64,000 bases of DNA from Vibrio penaeicida (GTDB taxonomy: Bacteria > Pseudomonadota > Gammaproteobacteria > Enterobacterales > Vibrionaceae): positions 186,001-250,000 of the forward strand of contig NZ_AP025146.1 of NCBI RefSeq assembly GCF_019977755.1, written 5' to 3'. The notes under the pieces were generated by a model, which was given only the letters and a program-made list of their open reading frames with translations, had not been told where the DNA came from and ran no database searches. A program made the translations under genes and the position numbers. Of this stretch, positions 1 to 9,049 are shown one piece after another; position 1 is the first letter of the stretch, and each line of letters opens with the position of its first letter.

Positions 1-1094
1 TATTTTCAGTAGCAAAGAGTTTTGTGAAAGCTAATCAGCAGCTCTTAATGATTTACGATGAGCAAACAGGTGAAATCATTCTTCAATCAGAGAACTTTAC
101 ATTGAAACAGCCGGCGAGAGGGGTTGTCTCTGGGGCTGGTTTTATCGTTGATGCTAGGAAGACACATCAAATAATCTCATCTTTATCGAGCCCATCAATC
201 ACTACGGAAGTACTGGGTAACTGGGTCACTCTTTCAAATGGACAATCACGCTATAAAATCCAAAAACTGTCAGCGCGAAAACCTATACATGTAGAACAGA
301 GCTTTGATTCGAACTTTTCACTAAGACCCGAAGATATTCGTGTTCTTGAGGGCATGAGCCGATGTGCAAATCAGCATGATTTTCGCCAGGCAATGCAGTC
401 AGTCATTATAGAAAGTCGAGACAACTATTTGTCCTTCATAACCACTAACGGTCACGTATTGGTAGTTGGTGAAAGAGAGAATACTGGAAGTGTTTTTACT
501 TCTCCCTTAGTTATGCCTAAACAGTTGCCAAGCGGAATGAACAGGATGATAGGTGATAGAGATGAACTTAACGTTCACATGAACCCTAATATCATTAAGT
601 TAGAATCTGGGACTATGAGTGCTTATCTTTCTCGTTTATCTACAGCAGTTCCTAATTGGCGCCCTTTTCTTAGACTACCTTATGAATGCATGGGTTTAGC
701 GCCTGAACAGCTGCAAAGACACTGCAAGCTAGCGATGAGTGTTGTTGATAAGGGTGAAACCCAAAACAAACTAACCATCCCAGTTAGAATGACCTCAATT
801 CAAGAGACACTGGTCCTAGAGTTGACGTCAGACATTAAGCATTTTGACGAACTGTTAAGAGCAAAAATCGACAGCTCTAAAACGACTTCCTCGATCATTG
901 ACATCGAAGCGCCTGGGTTATCTGAATTCACATTGGTCATAAACCCAATATATCTGAATGAAGCATTGACTCATTTGGAGTCTCAATCAAAGGGCGGTGA
1001 AATTGCCATTCATATAAATCGGAATGAACAGCTATTAAGGTTACAAAGCGACCAAAACCTAAATTACTTCATCAAAGTCAGATTAAAGCGCTGA
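1..1094 (+). CDS. DNA polymerase III beta-subunit-like sliding clamp, 5' end outside window
   Basis: The product looks like a divergent DnaN processivity clamp, which encircles DNA and tethers polymerase. The match is in the usual order: an end of domain I with a FIVDARKTHQIISSL segment followed by a GQSRYKIQKL strand pair, a middle domain, and a C-terminal segment NPIYLNEAL...LNYFIKVRLKR that parallels the usual ending of beta clamps. A GTG at 24 could start translation, but the frame is open to the left edge without a stop and the N-terminal part of domain I is missing, so the real start is probably upstream of the window. A clamp copy on a mobile element suggests its own replication needs. 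Similarity is remote; the assignment is inference from pattern. Confidence 0.62.
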   Translation, partial: FSVAKSFVKANQQLLMIYDEQTGEIILQSENFTLKQPARGVVSGAGFIVDARKTHQIISSLSSPSITTEVLGNWVTLSNGQSRYKIQKLSARKPIHVEQSFDSNFSLRPEDIRVLEGMSRCANQHDFRQAMQSVIIESRDNYLSFITTNGHVLVVGERENTGSVFTSPLVMPKQLPSGMNRMIGDRDELNVHMNPNIIKLESGTMSAYLSRLSTAVPNWRPFLRLPYECMGLAPEQLQRHCKLAMSVVDKGETQNKLTIPVRMTSIQETLVLELTSDIKHFDELLRAKIDSSKTTSSIIDIEAPGLSEFTLVINPIYLNEALTHLESQSKGGEIAIHINRNEQLLRLQSDQNLNYFIKVRLKR

Positions 1095-1123
1095 CTCACT
1101 TCCTCAACATTTGAGTGTTTTTT
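1094..1123 (+). terminator. weak intrinsic terminator after the clamp gene
   Basis: A 5-bp stem (ACTCA at 1094-1098, TGAGT at 1112-1116) is followed by GTTTTTTA. The stem is short, so termination may be partial. Confidence 0.35.
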
Positions 1124-1183
1124 AGGGGGAATTTTTTTAATCAATGTTTTCAACAACTTAAACGCAGCCAACAATGCAAAAAC

Positions 1184-1200
1184 TTTTCGCTTATTAGTAG
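1184..1200 (+). promoter_or_regulatory. TTTTCGCTTAT-type element upstream of the small secreted protein
   Basis: TTTTCGCTTATTAG lies 60 bp before the ATG at 1244. It is one of at least eleven closely similar sites that precede genes in this window. No TTGACA-like -35 is visible at the expected distance. It may act as a core promoter or as an operator. Confidence 0.5.
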
Positions 1201-1243
1201 TGCCAGAGGCAAAGGCCATCATTTATTCGAAAAGGAAAACATT

Positions 1244-1432
1244 ATGAAGAAATCAAAACTAACACTCGTAGCTGCTGTTGTTGCAACAATCCTATCAGGC
1301 GCTTCAGTGGCCAATTCAGATAACTTTGAATACAAAGACCTTCAAGCACTTGATACTGCAAAGACACCTGCAGTAGAAATCTTAGATAAAACTGAAGAGT
1401 CAGTTTGGTCACGTCATCGTCGCCGCTTCTAA
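1244..1432 (+). CDS. small exported protein of unknown function
   Basis: A 62-residue product. Residues 1-22 form a signal peptide (MKKSK, a hydrophobic core, then SGASVAN), leaving a mature peptide of about 40 residues that ends in the very basic RHRRRF. The ATG at 1244 was chosen because it has an AAGGAAA ribosome site and starts the signal peptide; the open frame reaches back to 1115 but that part has no such features. It is followed by a hairpin and by the gene at 1477. I do not recognise the family. The arginine-rich tail could bind nucleic acid, an acidic surface or a processing protease. Confidence 0.7.
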   Translation: MKKSKLTLVAAVVATILSGASVANSDNFEYKDLQALDTAKTPAVEILDKTEESVWSRHRRRF

Positions 1433-1439
1433 GTTACGG

Positions 1440-1469
1440 GAGCCCATCATGCTATACGCTGGTGGGCTC
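1440..1469 (+). other. RNA hairpin between two genes
   Basis: GAGCCCATC (1440-1448) pairs along its full length with GGTGGGCTC (1461-1469), allowing one G-U pair, around a 12-nt loop. No T-run follows, so it is not a classic terminator. It sits 8 nt after the stop of the small exported protein and 7 nt before the next ATG, so it could stabilise the upstream message or hide the next initiation region. Confidence 0.55.
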
Positions 1470-1476
1470 AACATTT

Positions 1477-2016
1477 ATGTTCAAAATTTCCACAAAGTTA
1501 GAAAGATACTTAGATAAGGCGTTTACCGTCAATCTAGACAAAACGCATTTCTCTGATACTAATTGCACTCGTTTTGAAGAGAATATGTGCGGTATTCCTG
1601 CAAGGCTCTATCTGAACGAGGAGCTGTTTATTCAAACTCAAATGCAATACGGTCAACACATCGATGTGATTTACATCGAAGTAGCGCGGCACCAGCCTAG
1701 ACTTGAAGAGTATGTAACGAGAACTTCCCCATCTTACATCGGACAACGATATCTAATGGACGGTACATTAGGGCACTTTCAGCGTTTGTTTGATATGGAC
1801 TGCTTGGATCCAATACCACCTAGAAACATTATGGAACATGTTGATTCAGAGGATTTTGATGTTGTTTTACATGAACTTATGATTTGGAATCAGGAACATG
1901 TTGCTGAAATTGATTTATTTATTATGAAGAGCTTTACTACGTCACCCACTGCAATATTCGAGAGAGACTACGTAGGTCTGAGAGTAAAAATTGTAGACGG
2001 TATCATCGATTGTTAG
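1477..2016 (+). CDS. hypothetical protein
   Basis: A 179-residue soluble protein that I do not recognise. The ATG at 1477 is preferred over an upstream in-frame TTG at 1405 that would overlap the preceding gene. The ribosome site is weak and the hairpin at 1440-1469 lies directly upstream, so translation may be coupled to, or limited by, that structure. The sequence has no membrane segment and no obvious catalytic motif. The C-terminal half has an acidic stretch (EHVDSEDFDVVLHELM). Confidence 0.65.
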   Translation: MFKISTKLERYLDKAFTVNLDKTHFSDTNCTRFEENMCGIPARLYLNEELFIQTQMQYGQHIDVIYIEVARHQPRLEEYVTRTSPSYIGQRYLMDGTLGHFQRLFDMDCLDPIPPRNIMEHVDSEDFDVVLHELMIWNQEHVAEIDLFIMKSFTTSPTAIFERDYVGLRVKIVDGIIDC

Positions 2017-2054
2017 GCATCGTGCTCAAAAAATGACACTCTCCCGCCAATCTC

Positions 2055-2082
2055 TTGACAAGCAGTAATCATTCATTACTAT
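2055..2082 (+). promoter_or_regulatory. sigma-70-like promoter of the kinase gene
   Basis: TTGACA (2055-2060), a 16-bp spacer and TACTAT (2077-2082). Just downstream is an exact direct repeat ACATTACC spaced by 3 bp, inside a CATTA-rich stretch (about 2075-2108), a possible regulator site. The leader to the GTG at 2165 is long, about 75 nt. Confidence 0.45.
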
Positions 2083-2164
2083 TCCATTAACATTACCATC
2101 ACATTACCTGTAAAACTCATGTCTTAGGCGATTTGACAATCACTTAATTACTCAAGGAAGGGTC

Positions 2165-5100
2165 GTGATCAGCAGTCTTTATACGAATCTAATCATTCGT
2201 TGCGTTTTAGCCAGCATACTAGTCATGATGGCAACTAGCCTACTGGTTACTTTCGTCATAAAGGAAAATGTTGATAATAATATCGATTACCAAAAAGGAT
2301 ATGTCACTCGCGACATTCTTAATATCTATTTTGACAAGTCATTTTATCTTACCGGTGATGATATAAGCCTTAGAGACGAGTTCTACAATCGTATTCGTAA
2401 CAAAATTCAATCGAGCTTCCCTCTCGTCGAATCCATCATGATCGCAGATGAGAATTTGATAGAGATTGCAACGTTAAACAACACTCGAAAAAATCCAAAT
2501 TCCATCAAGCCTATACACCAGCATCTAATAAATCAGTGCTCCAACGTCGATACCAAGACGGAATTTGGTACGAAAATGTACTGCATTGACCTTAAGTACC
2601 TCTTTAAACAAGACTCCTATAACTCACCAGAATCCCTACTTTCTATTTCGGACACATCAGCAATAGACAGGTTGAGTGACAGTTGGCAGTCCATTGCTGG
2701 CGAACAGTACATATTCATTCAGTACAAATCGAGCTCATACGTCGATTGGTTGTTCTCGGCATCCACATTCTTTGTCTCCTTAATTGCAATGATGTTAGCG
2801 GTTGTTGTCATTGTCATTGTTTACCTGCAATGCAACCTAATACCTCAATTTAAAAACTTTTTTGAGCAGGCGAAACAGCTTACTTTAGGCAAGAAATCCT
2901 ACGATAAGACAAACTACAAAGAACTGAACTCTCTTCTAGAACAACTTTGTCTTGCTGTAGATGACCAAGAAGCGCTTAGAAGAAGTACCAGTGACGCGGC
3001 CGCAGCAAGTATGATCCATGACTCCAAAACGTTCTTATTAACCATTCTGCCTACTTTAGAGTCACTCATTGATATCATTGAAAGTCGAGACTTAAAGGAT
3101 AAAGCTGAAAATTCAGAAAATATTCGTAAAGCCCTCCTGGTTATCAAGCTTATCAAACAACAGACTATCGACTCTGACATGGTGACCAGATATACGTTAT
3201 TGGATAAGACATCAAAAGCCTACCGCCCGTTAACGCATGCTAATGAACCCGAAGTCTCGCTTCTGTCTCTGATTGATTCACTTCTAGAGTGGGTAAATTT
3301 CAAAAACTCCACCTCCAACATGCAAGTTTTGGTAGTGCCGGATGTACGGATGCATTCTTCATATAGAGTTAACCAGTTCTTCGTTAGAAAATGTCTACAA
3401 TCACTCATTTTTAATGCCATCAAATACTCAACGCCAGATGATGGCCAAGCTGACAGCCGAATCATTGTGCTTAAAGTAAGCTCAAACTCTATCAAAGATT
3501 GCTCACACAATGCTCGCGTCACTTTCCAAGTGATTGATCAAGGTACCGGCGTTTCAGAAGAAGTTGCAGTTAAGCTCTTTAAAGAGAAATTAACCGATGT
3601 AGTACTGAATGAGAACGTGACGAAAGGACTTGGTGTTGACCTTTACTACTTAAATGAGACAGCAAAAGAAACTCGCGATGAACTACGCTACGTTCCTTCA
3701 TCAAACCAAAGAGGCGCAATTTTTGAGTACGTTATCCCTTGCGCAGAACATAACGGATTCAGTGAGTTTTCAAGACCTAGTGACGCCAAAATCTCAATAT
3801 CCATGCAAGAAGGATTGCTCAAAGATACACTGGTTGATTTCATAACATTGTCCAGTTACGAGATTGTAAAGAATGACATTTGCGATGTTCTTGTAACCGA
3901 CGATCCCAATAAAGCCCGTGGGTTTGAGAATGTCTTACTGGTAGAGCCCAATAGCGACACCCTGTTCAACCTCAAAGGGAATGATCAATGGGTTTCTCTA
4001 GAACCTCACTCAGCACTGGCTGATTTTCTCAAGTTTCTAAGTACCGTTGAGCCAACTAAACACTGCCATGCACCTGCATTCAACCTTGAAGCAAGAAAAG
4101 GCACCATATTATTGGTAGATGACACAAAAGAGATTTGTAGCGCCAACAAAAAAACATTAAAAACATTTGGGTTTAACGTTGTCGATTTCAATCGGACAGC
4201 CGAAGCCCTTTCTTGTTTTAAAGCCAATCCACAGCAATTCGATTTTTACGTGTTGGATTTTCTTCTCAACGGCAATGATTTTAATGGCAGTTATCTATTG
4301 AATGAGCTTCATAAAATTACCGATGAACATGGGCTCGCTCGTAAACCAGCCATTGCCTTGTCTGCACATCCTCAAGATTATATCGAGATCACCGACAAGG
4401 ACCATGGACACATTTTCGATTACTACGTCCTAAAAAACCTTATCCGCGAAGATTTAGCGCCAACGATCGCTAATCTCATTCACGAACATCGCCTCAACAT
4501 TCGATTTAATCCAAACGTCTTGAGTGCAGATGTATTTTATTCCCAGAGTATCGGAGCTGAACTCAAGGCCATTCGCGAGAAAATTTTCATAGCAGGTAAC
4601 ACCAACAACACGAATGAATTGGTTAAGGTACTAAAAGATCTTCAAGACCTCACACACCTAACAAAACTAGGCTCTCTAACTAACAATAAAGTTAAGTCGT
4701 GGATTTTCAACATCCAAAACTCAGGGCCAATTTGGAATAACCTCGATGACATTTTAACTTGCTTGGATGAAGAGATTGAGATTGAAGCTCACCATCGTGG
4801 TGAGATTGAACTTCAAAAGTATCAAGAGGCAGACGACTCTGCTTCAGCATGCGTTTACATCCCAACCTACAATCCAACTGAGATGGATAAAAATCACCTG
4901 CTTTGCGTGCACCAAACATTAGCGTATATGACCCAAGAGAACGTCTTTGTTTCAGCGCTTTCAAGCACTAATCTTTATGCAAATATTTCTGAAAAGACTC
5001 GAAAAGACCTTGATATCTCTCTTAAAGATTACGAGCAAGCAGCCCGATTAGCTTACGAGGGTAACCCTGACCCATTAATTTCCCACTTCAAGAGAATATC

Positions 5101-5503
5101 GATATACCTACAAATCCAGGAAGTGCCTTGTTTGCGAAGTGATGACAAGATTTTAGTCAAAAACCTACTTCAAGAAGTGACCGAATACTTAGATGCAGAG
5201 ATAAAGCAGCCTGAGAGCCTTATTACCCTACTTCATCGTACGCCTAAGAAGCTGATCAGTGATATCACTCAAGATATTGTTGATCGCGATTACCTAATAA
5301 AACAACTTGAAAGCCATGTCGACCAATTGGTTTTCGAGCTGTCTACGCGCGCAACCTCATACCTAGCTAAAGTGGACGGCACACAAACAGCCACTCAACA
5401 CTTTTCTACAATGCCTAAGACAACGAGTTCAAATATTAGGCAACCCCTATCCCTACCTCCTGAAATATTGGCATTTGAAGAGCCGCCAAAACCACTAAAA
5501 TAA
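2165..5503 (+). CDS. membrane hybrid histidine kinase with receiver domain
   Basis: A 1112-residue signalling protein. Visible parts: membrane helix at about 9-31, a periplasmic domain to about 195, a second helix at about 197-221, a kinase core with a candidate phospho-acceptor in MIHDSKT (about residue 284), an N-box with FNAIKYS (about 415), G-boxes DQGTG and KGLGVDLY (about 460-490), then a receiver domain with the acidic pair in LLVDD (about 650), the phospho-Asp in YVLDFLL (about 697) and Lys in YYVLKN (about 756). A further 340 residues have no family I recognise. The start is GTG after AAGGAAGG. It lies directly upstream of traE, so it may sense mating or envelope signals and control transfer; that is inference. 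Confidence 0.8.
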   Translation: MISSLYTNLIIRCVLASILVMMATSLLVTFVIKENVDNNIDYQKGYVTRDILNIYFDKSFYLTGDDISLRDEFYNRIRNKIQSSFPLVESIMIADENLIEIATLNNTRKNPNSIKPIHQHLINQCSNVDTKTEFGTKMYCIDLKYLFKQDSYNSPESLLSISDTSAIDRLSDSWQSIAGEQYIFIQYKSSSYVDWLFSASTFFVSLIAMMLAVVVIVIVYLQCNLIPQFKNFFEQAKQLTLGKKSYDKTNYKELNSLLEQLCLAVDDQEALRRSTSDAAAASMIHDSKTFLLTILPTLESLIDIIESRDLKDKAENSENIRKALLVIKLIKQQTIDSDMVTRYTLLDKTSKAYRPLTHANEPEVSLLSLIDSLLEWVNFKNSTSNMQVLVVPDVRMHSSYRVNQFFVRKCLQSLIFNAIKYSTPDDGQADSRIIVLKVSSNSIKDCSHNARVTFQVIDQGTGVSEEVAVKLFKEKLTDVVLNENVTKGLGVDLYYLNETAKETRDELRYVPSSNQRGAIFEYVIPCAEHNGFSEFSRPSDAKISISMQEGLLKDTLVDFITLSSYEIVKNDICDVLVTDDPNKARGFENVLLVEPNSDTLFNLKGNDQWVSLEPHSALADFLKFLSTVEPTKHCHAPAFNLEARKGTILLVDDTKEICSANKKTLKTFGFNVVDFNRTAEALSCFKANPQQFDFYVLDFLLNGNDFNGSYLLNELHKITDEHGLARKPAIALSAHPQDYIEITDKDHGHIFDYYVLKNLIREDLAPTIANLIHEHRLNIRFNPNVLSADVFYSQSIGAELKAIREKIFIAGNTNNTNELVKVLKDLQDLTHLTKLGSLTNNKVKSWIFNIQNSGPIWNNLDDILTCLDEEIEIEAHHRGEIELQKYQEADDSASACVYIPTYNPTEMDKNHLLCVHQTLAYMTQENVFVSALSSTNLYANISEKTRKDLDISLKDYEQAARLAYEGNPDPLISHFKRISIYLQIQEVPCLRSDDKILVKNLLQEVTEYLDAEIKQPESLITLLHRTPKKLISDITQDIVDRDYLIKQLESHVDQLVFELSTRATSYLAKVDGTQTATQHFSTMPKTTSSNIRQPLSLPPEILAFEEPPKPLK

Positions 5504-5535
5504 CTCATAGCCTACATAACAAAACTCCTTTCAGG

Positions 5536-5548
5536 TTTTCGCTATTAG
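5536..5548 (+). promoter_or_regulatory. TTTTCGCTAT element upstream of traE
   Basis: TTTTCGCTATTAG lies 43 bp before the traE ATG, a one-base-shorter member of the shared promoter-like family. It suggests that traE-traK-traB-dsbC can be transcribed separately from the kinase gene. Confidence 0.5.
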
Positions 5549-5578
5549 CCATACGAACACTGAAATCGGAGTATCGTT

Positions 5579-6148
5579 ATGTTCTTAAATCGATGGCTTC
5601 GAGATCGCAATGATGCGCTTTCGATAGCTAACAAGGTTACGACCGTGATTGTAATTCAGACAATATTGCTTGGTGGCGCAATACTGTCAGCTTCACGGAA
5701 TCATGACCGAATTGTTCTAACACCACCTTATCTTGATGAACGGGTCACCATGTCATACGACGCCGCAGCATCGGGATTTCATAAAAAATATGCCCTCTAT
5801 GCTGCTGTGTTAATGGGCAACATTACCCCTCGTAGTGTCTCTGTCATTGTTGACAGCCTTGGAGACATGTTCGAACCCCAACTCTACGCAAAGCTCCGAA
5901 GTAACTTATTCGCTCAGGCAAAAGAGCTGCGCTCCAAACAAAGCTCTATTCGATTCGTCCCGGACAAGATTGTTTATGACGTGAACACGGGCAAAACCTT
6001 CATTAGCGGTGAACAAACAATTATTGCTGCATCAACTTCAGAAAAAACCCGGAGAGTTACTTATGAATTCCGAATCAAGATTGACAACTATCAGCCAAGC
6101 ATTTCTTACTTCGACTTCTATGCTGACGAAGACCGTCTTGAGTCTTAG
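5579..6148 (+). CDS. traE: TraE, type IV secretion pilus assembly protein
   Basis: A 189-residue inner-membrane protein of the F-type TraE (VirB5-position) family, needed for pilus assembly. It has a short cytoplasmic N-terminus, one membrane helix at about 21-40 (VTTVIVIQTILLGGAIL) and a periplasmic domain with the family pattern of a YDAAASGFHKKYALYAAVLMGN helix followed by beta strands (FVPDKIVYD, TFISGEQTI). The length is usual. It starts at ATG 5579 after CGGAG. TraK and TraB follow in the family's conserved order E-K-B. TraL, which normally precedes traE, is not present upstream here. Confidence 0.88.
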   Translation: MFLNRWLRDRNDALSIANKVTTVIVIQTILLGGAILSASRNHDRIVLTPPYLDERVTMSYDAAASGFHKKYALYAAVLMGNITPRSVSVIVDSLGDMFEPQLYAKLRSNLFAQAKELRSKQSSIRFVPDKIVYDVNTGKTFISGEQTIIAASTSEKTRRVTYEFRIKIDNYQPSISYFDFYADEDRLES

Positions 6149-6908
6149 TATCGTTTTGGCTTCGGGAAATGCAATTGCACAGAAAAGCATTACTGAAAAA
6201 CAAATCCAGAACCCTACACAAATGACCGACGTTTTAATCGACAGTGGTCGAACAGAAGTCGTCGTTGCAAGCTGGCATGATATGAACGTCATCCACACTC
6301 CATTCACGAACCCGAAGCTAATTAAGGACGTGGATATCGAGTTTACGGTTGACGGTAGTAGCGTCTACTTTCGACCGGATGAAAAGTCCAAACCCTTTGG
6401 TCTCTTCATTAGTGAAAGGGATGACGAAAAATCACCGAAACTCAAGCTCAACATCATATCAACAGATCTCCCAGTCGGCGCGCAGCTGAACCTAGTGCTT
6501 AACGATGATGAATGGGAGCTTGATCAAGTAGTCAATGAAACTGGTCGCCCTGATGAATACATTGAACCCATGCTTAAAGCGTTTGAGCAGTTAGGTAAGC
6601 ATTTTCCGAATGTACCACCAGGTATGAAGTCTATCGATGTTTTGGATAACGAGCCCAAGTTCTACGGCAATACACTTCTTATCCTTGAAAAACGTATCCG
6701 AACCCCTCTGTTCGTCATCGACCAGTACACAGCCTCTAACAGAGCCAATGTTCCAGTCACTCTTTCTGCTGATGATTTTTTGTCAGCTGGCGCAGACGAA
6801 ACCACGGACATATCTGAGTCCGTAAACAACGCTGTGTCTTTTTACCCGAAAAAGTCTCTGAACCCCGGCGAATCGACCAATGTGTTTTTGATGAGGGCTA
6901 GAAAATGA
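6063..6908 (+). CDS. traK: TraK, outer-membrane-associated secretin-like transfer protein
   Basis: TraK forms part of the outer-membrane core of F-type transfer machines with TraV and TraB. The mature part shows the TraK pattern: DMNVIHTPFTNPKL near the start, a VYFRP strand, FGLFISE, then KLKLNIISTDLPVGAQLNLVL. The ATG at 6063 has a GGAGAG ribosome site 6 nt upstream and gives a long n-region before the signal peptide; an alternative ATG at 6120 begins closer to the hydrophobic core but has no ribosome site. With the chosen start it overlaps traE by 86 nt, and its 3' end overlaps traB by 4 nt, which implies translational coupling. Confidence 0.85.
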   Translation: MNSESRLTTISQAFLTSTSMLTKTVLSLSIVLASGNAIAQKSITEKQIQNPTQMTDVLIDSGRTEVVVASWHDMNVIHTPFTNPKLIKDVDIEFTVDGSSVYFRPDEKSKPFGLFISERDDEKSPKLKLNIISTDLPVGAQLNLVLNDDEWELDQVVNETGRPDEYIEPMLKAFEQLGKHFPNVPPGMKSIDVLDNEPKFYGNTLLILEKRIRTPLFVIDQYTASNRANVPVTLSADDFLSAGADETTDISESVNNAVSFYPKKSLNPGESTNVFLMRARK

Positions 6909-8323
6909 GTTTAAAAGAAAAATACAATCAACTAGACAATAAATCTCGCACCTATGTTCTTTGGGGTGGTATTGGCATGGGGATTTTGGCTGTTCTCTTC
7001 TTACTCAAGCCAGAAAAGGAAGAGGTCGTTCAGCCAGTTCAACAAAACCTTGAAGTGACACCGTTCATGGCTTCGGCTGATGACGTCGATATTGAATCCT
7101 TAAATGTTCGACAACAAAGTACGGAGCGCGATGTACGAAACATTCAAGCTGGCGTTACCCAAGTGAACAAGAAGTTGACTGAAATTGAGTCAATGCTAAG
7201 TTCAGAAGACCGACTACAGACCGCCCCTGAAATCCTGTATGAGCTACAACGAAAAAACAATCAACGCGATCAGCAGATTGAAGAGTTACGTCAATTGATC
7301 GTTGAACAACAGTCAGTAGTGGTAGTGCCCGAAACAACGGTTGTGACTGATACAGATCTTGAAGCTGATTCACTCGATTTCATTGATGAAACCGATGCGG
7401 CGACTGAAGATGACAGTGACACTTTCAACTTCGATCAGACTCCAGGTCAAAATCAGCCGACATTGCATGACAATCAAAGCGCGTACTCCAACCTTCCGAC
7501 TGACCCACTAGAACTCCTCAGACAAAGCCACAAGGAAGCTGAGACATCCGATTCACTCAGTAACGACAATATGTACATTACCGATGAACCGGAACCTCCT
7601 TATAGCAATAATGGCTTTGAAAATGGCCAGGTTCAGCCAACAAAAAGAACGATTTCAATCATTCAATCATCTAAGCCACCAGCGCCCAAGAAAAGTAATG
7701 AGCCGGAATTTGTTGGTAAGCGAATTAACGCGGGATCACTTGTACCCCTTACACTTCTTACCGGTGTCGATGCTCCTACAGGTAAACGTGCTGCAGATAA
7801 GCTTACAGCAACGTTTGTAATTACTGGGGAAGCTCGATTACCAGACGGCACAGAGCTTAATTTAGATCCTTGTCGTGTATTAAGTGATGTACAAGCTCAT
7901 AAAACCGAAGCGCGTGCTTACTTTAGACCTTACAAACTATCTTGTAAGTTTGAATTTGGTGACTTAGATATGCCTCTTACTGGTTCTATTAGTGGTCCAG
8001 ATGGTGCACTCGGAATAAAAGGGCATTTGGTTAACCCTGCAGGCAAAGCCGTACTCTTCTCTACGATGACATCAGGTATCGACCTTGCTGCAGCCTGGTT
8101 AGATAGTGAGATTGATACGATTGAATTGGCTGGTGGGGATACGCTTAATTCTGGTGGCGGCGCAGTTGCATCAAGCACAGCTCCACTTCGTGAATACTAC
8201 TTAGAAGAAGCAAAAGAGCTTCAACCATATGTACAAGTCCGCCCTCTCGTGAAAGCTTCAATGGTTGTCTTAGACACTTTGACATTAGAGCTGCTCGAAA
8301 AGGCCCAAAAAGGAAAAGGATAA
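6905..8323 (+). CDS. traB: TraB, VirB10-like channel scaffold
   Basis: A 472-residue protein that spans the envelope and links the inner-membrane complex to the outer-membrane core. Seen: a membrane helix at about 18-36 after a short cytoplasmic tail, a coiled-coil region (about 60-145), an acidic and proline-rich linker (about 150-265), then the VirB10-like beta domain with INAGSLVPLTLLTGVDAPTG and FVITGEARLPDGTELNLDPCRVL. Two cysteines (DPCRVL, LSCKFE) are placed as in F-type TraB and may form a disulfide. The start overlaps traK by 4 nt. Confidence 0.9.
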   Translation: MSLKEKYNQLDNKSRTYVLWGGIGMGILAVLFLLKPEKEEVVQPVQQNLEVTPFMASADDVDIESLNVRQQSTERDVRNIQAGVTQVNKKLTEIESMLSSEDRLQTAPEILYELQRKNNQRDQQIEELRQLIVEQQSVVVVPETTVVTDTDLEADSLDFIDETDAATEDDSDTFNFDQTPGQNQPTLHDNQSAYSNLPTDPLELLRQSHKEAETSDSLSNDNMYITDEPEPPYSNNGFENGQVQPTKRTISIIQSSKPPAPKKSNEPEFVGKRINAGSLVPLTLLTGVDAPTGKRAADKLTATFVITGEARLPDGTELNLDPCRVLSDVQAHKTEARAYFRPYKLSCKFEFGDLDMPLTGSISGPDGALGIKGHLVNPAGKAVLFSTMTSGIDLAAAWLDSEIDTIELAGGDTLNSGGGAVASSTAPLREYYLEEAKELQPYVQVRPLVKASMVVLDTLTLELLEKAQKGKG

Positions 8324-8327
8324 TCAA

Positions 8328-8981
8328 ATGAAGATACTCATTCTTATCTCTAGCATCCTTTTTAGCTCGCACTTATGGGCAAATAAGGACAAATTGATGC
8401 CATCAGAGATTCTATTGCTCAATCAAATTGCCTACCCAAGTCTTGGGCTTGAAGTGATAAACATTGACGATGAAGGCTTGTTAATGCGGTCAGATAACTC
8501 GCGCTTTTTTGTTAAAGGCGTAGTGTCTGACCTTTGGGACGGCGTGAATGAACCCTTAATGCCTCAACCTGATATACCAGATATTCCTGACCCATTAAGT
8601 GCTCGTGATTATGCGATGGTTTATGGTGAAGGTGATCAATTTATCAGGCTGTTCCTAACGCCTAGCTGCAAAGGATGTATGATTTCACTAGATACGCTCA
8701 GCTACATCTTTGACCCTTTCAAACATCGAATTGAACTGGTTTGGCTGTTTAATAATGGCGAAGATAAGAAAACGGTACAGCACCTACTTTGCCGCTCCCC
8801 AGAGCTAAAAGATATTGGCGCCGTTATTAGTGAATCCTTGAACGCGAGTGATGCGCCTTGCTTCGACCACCGTTTAGCCATAGGTGACCTCCTAGCAAGA
8901 CAGCAAAAGGTTTACGCACTGCCCTACTACACAACCCAATCAGGCCATTTCATTCAACCAATCACTTCTAACCCGTTTTAA
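8328..8981 (+). CDS. DsbC-like periplasmic thiol-disulfide protein
   Basis: A 217-residue exported protein with a signal peptide (1-18, ending LWA). A thioredoxin-like active site TPSCKGCM (about residues 111-118) supports a disulfide isomerase or oxidoreductase role. A second cysteine pair is in HLLCRS and APCFDH. Related elements of the SXT group carry a dsbC gene close to traB, and the cysteine-rich TraN, TraU and TraB of this element would be plausible substrates. The start has a strong AAGGAAAAGGA ribosome site 4 nt after the traB stop. I am sure of the fold class, less so of the exact activity. Confidence 0.75.
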   Translation: MKILILISSILFSSHLWANKDKLMPSEILLLNQIAYPSLGLEVINIDDEGLLMRSDNSRFFVKGVVSDLWDGVNEPLMPQPDIPDIPDPLSARDYAMVYGEGDQFIRLFLTPSCKGCMISLDTLSYIFDPFKHRIELVWLFNNGEDKKTVQHLLCRSPELKDIGAVISESLNASDAPCFDHRLAIGDLLARQQKVYALPYYTTQSGHFIQPITSNPF

Positions 8982-9006
8982 TGGTACGCTGTACTTATTT
9001 GAGCAA

Positions 9007-9042
9007 AAAAAAAGGCCAGACAAAATGTTTGGCTTTTTTTAA
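9007..9042. terminator. bidirectional intrinsic terminator
   Basis: An imperfect stem (AAAAAGGCCAGACA against TGTTTGGCTTTTT, AAA loop) is flanked by an A-run on one side and a T-run on the other. It separates the convergent traB operon and primase operon. Confidence 0.75.
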
Positions 9043-9049
9043 TTACGTA

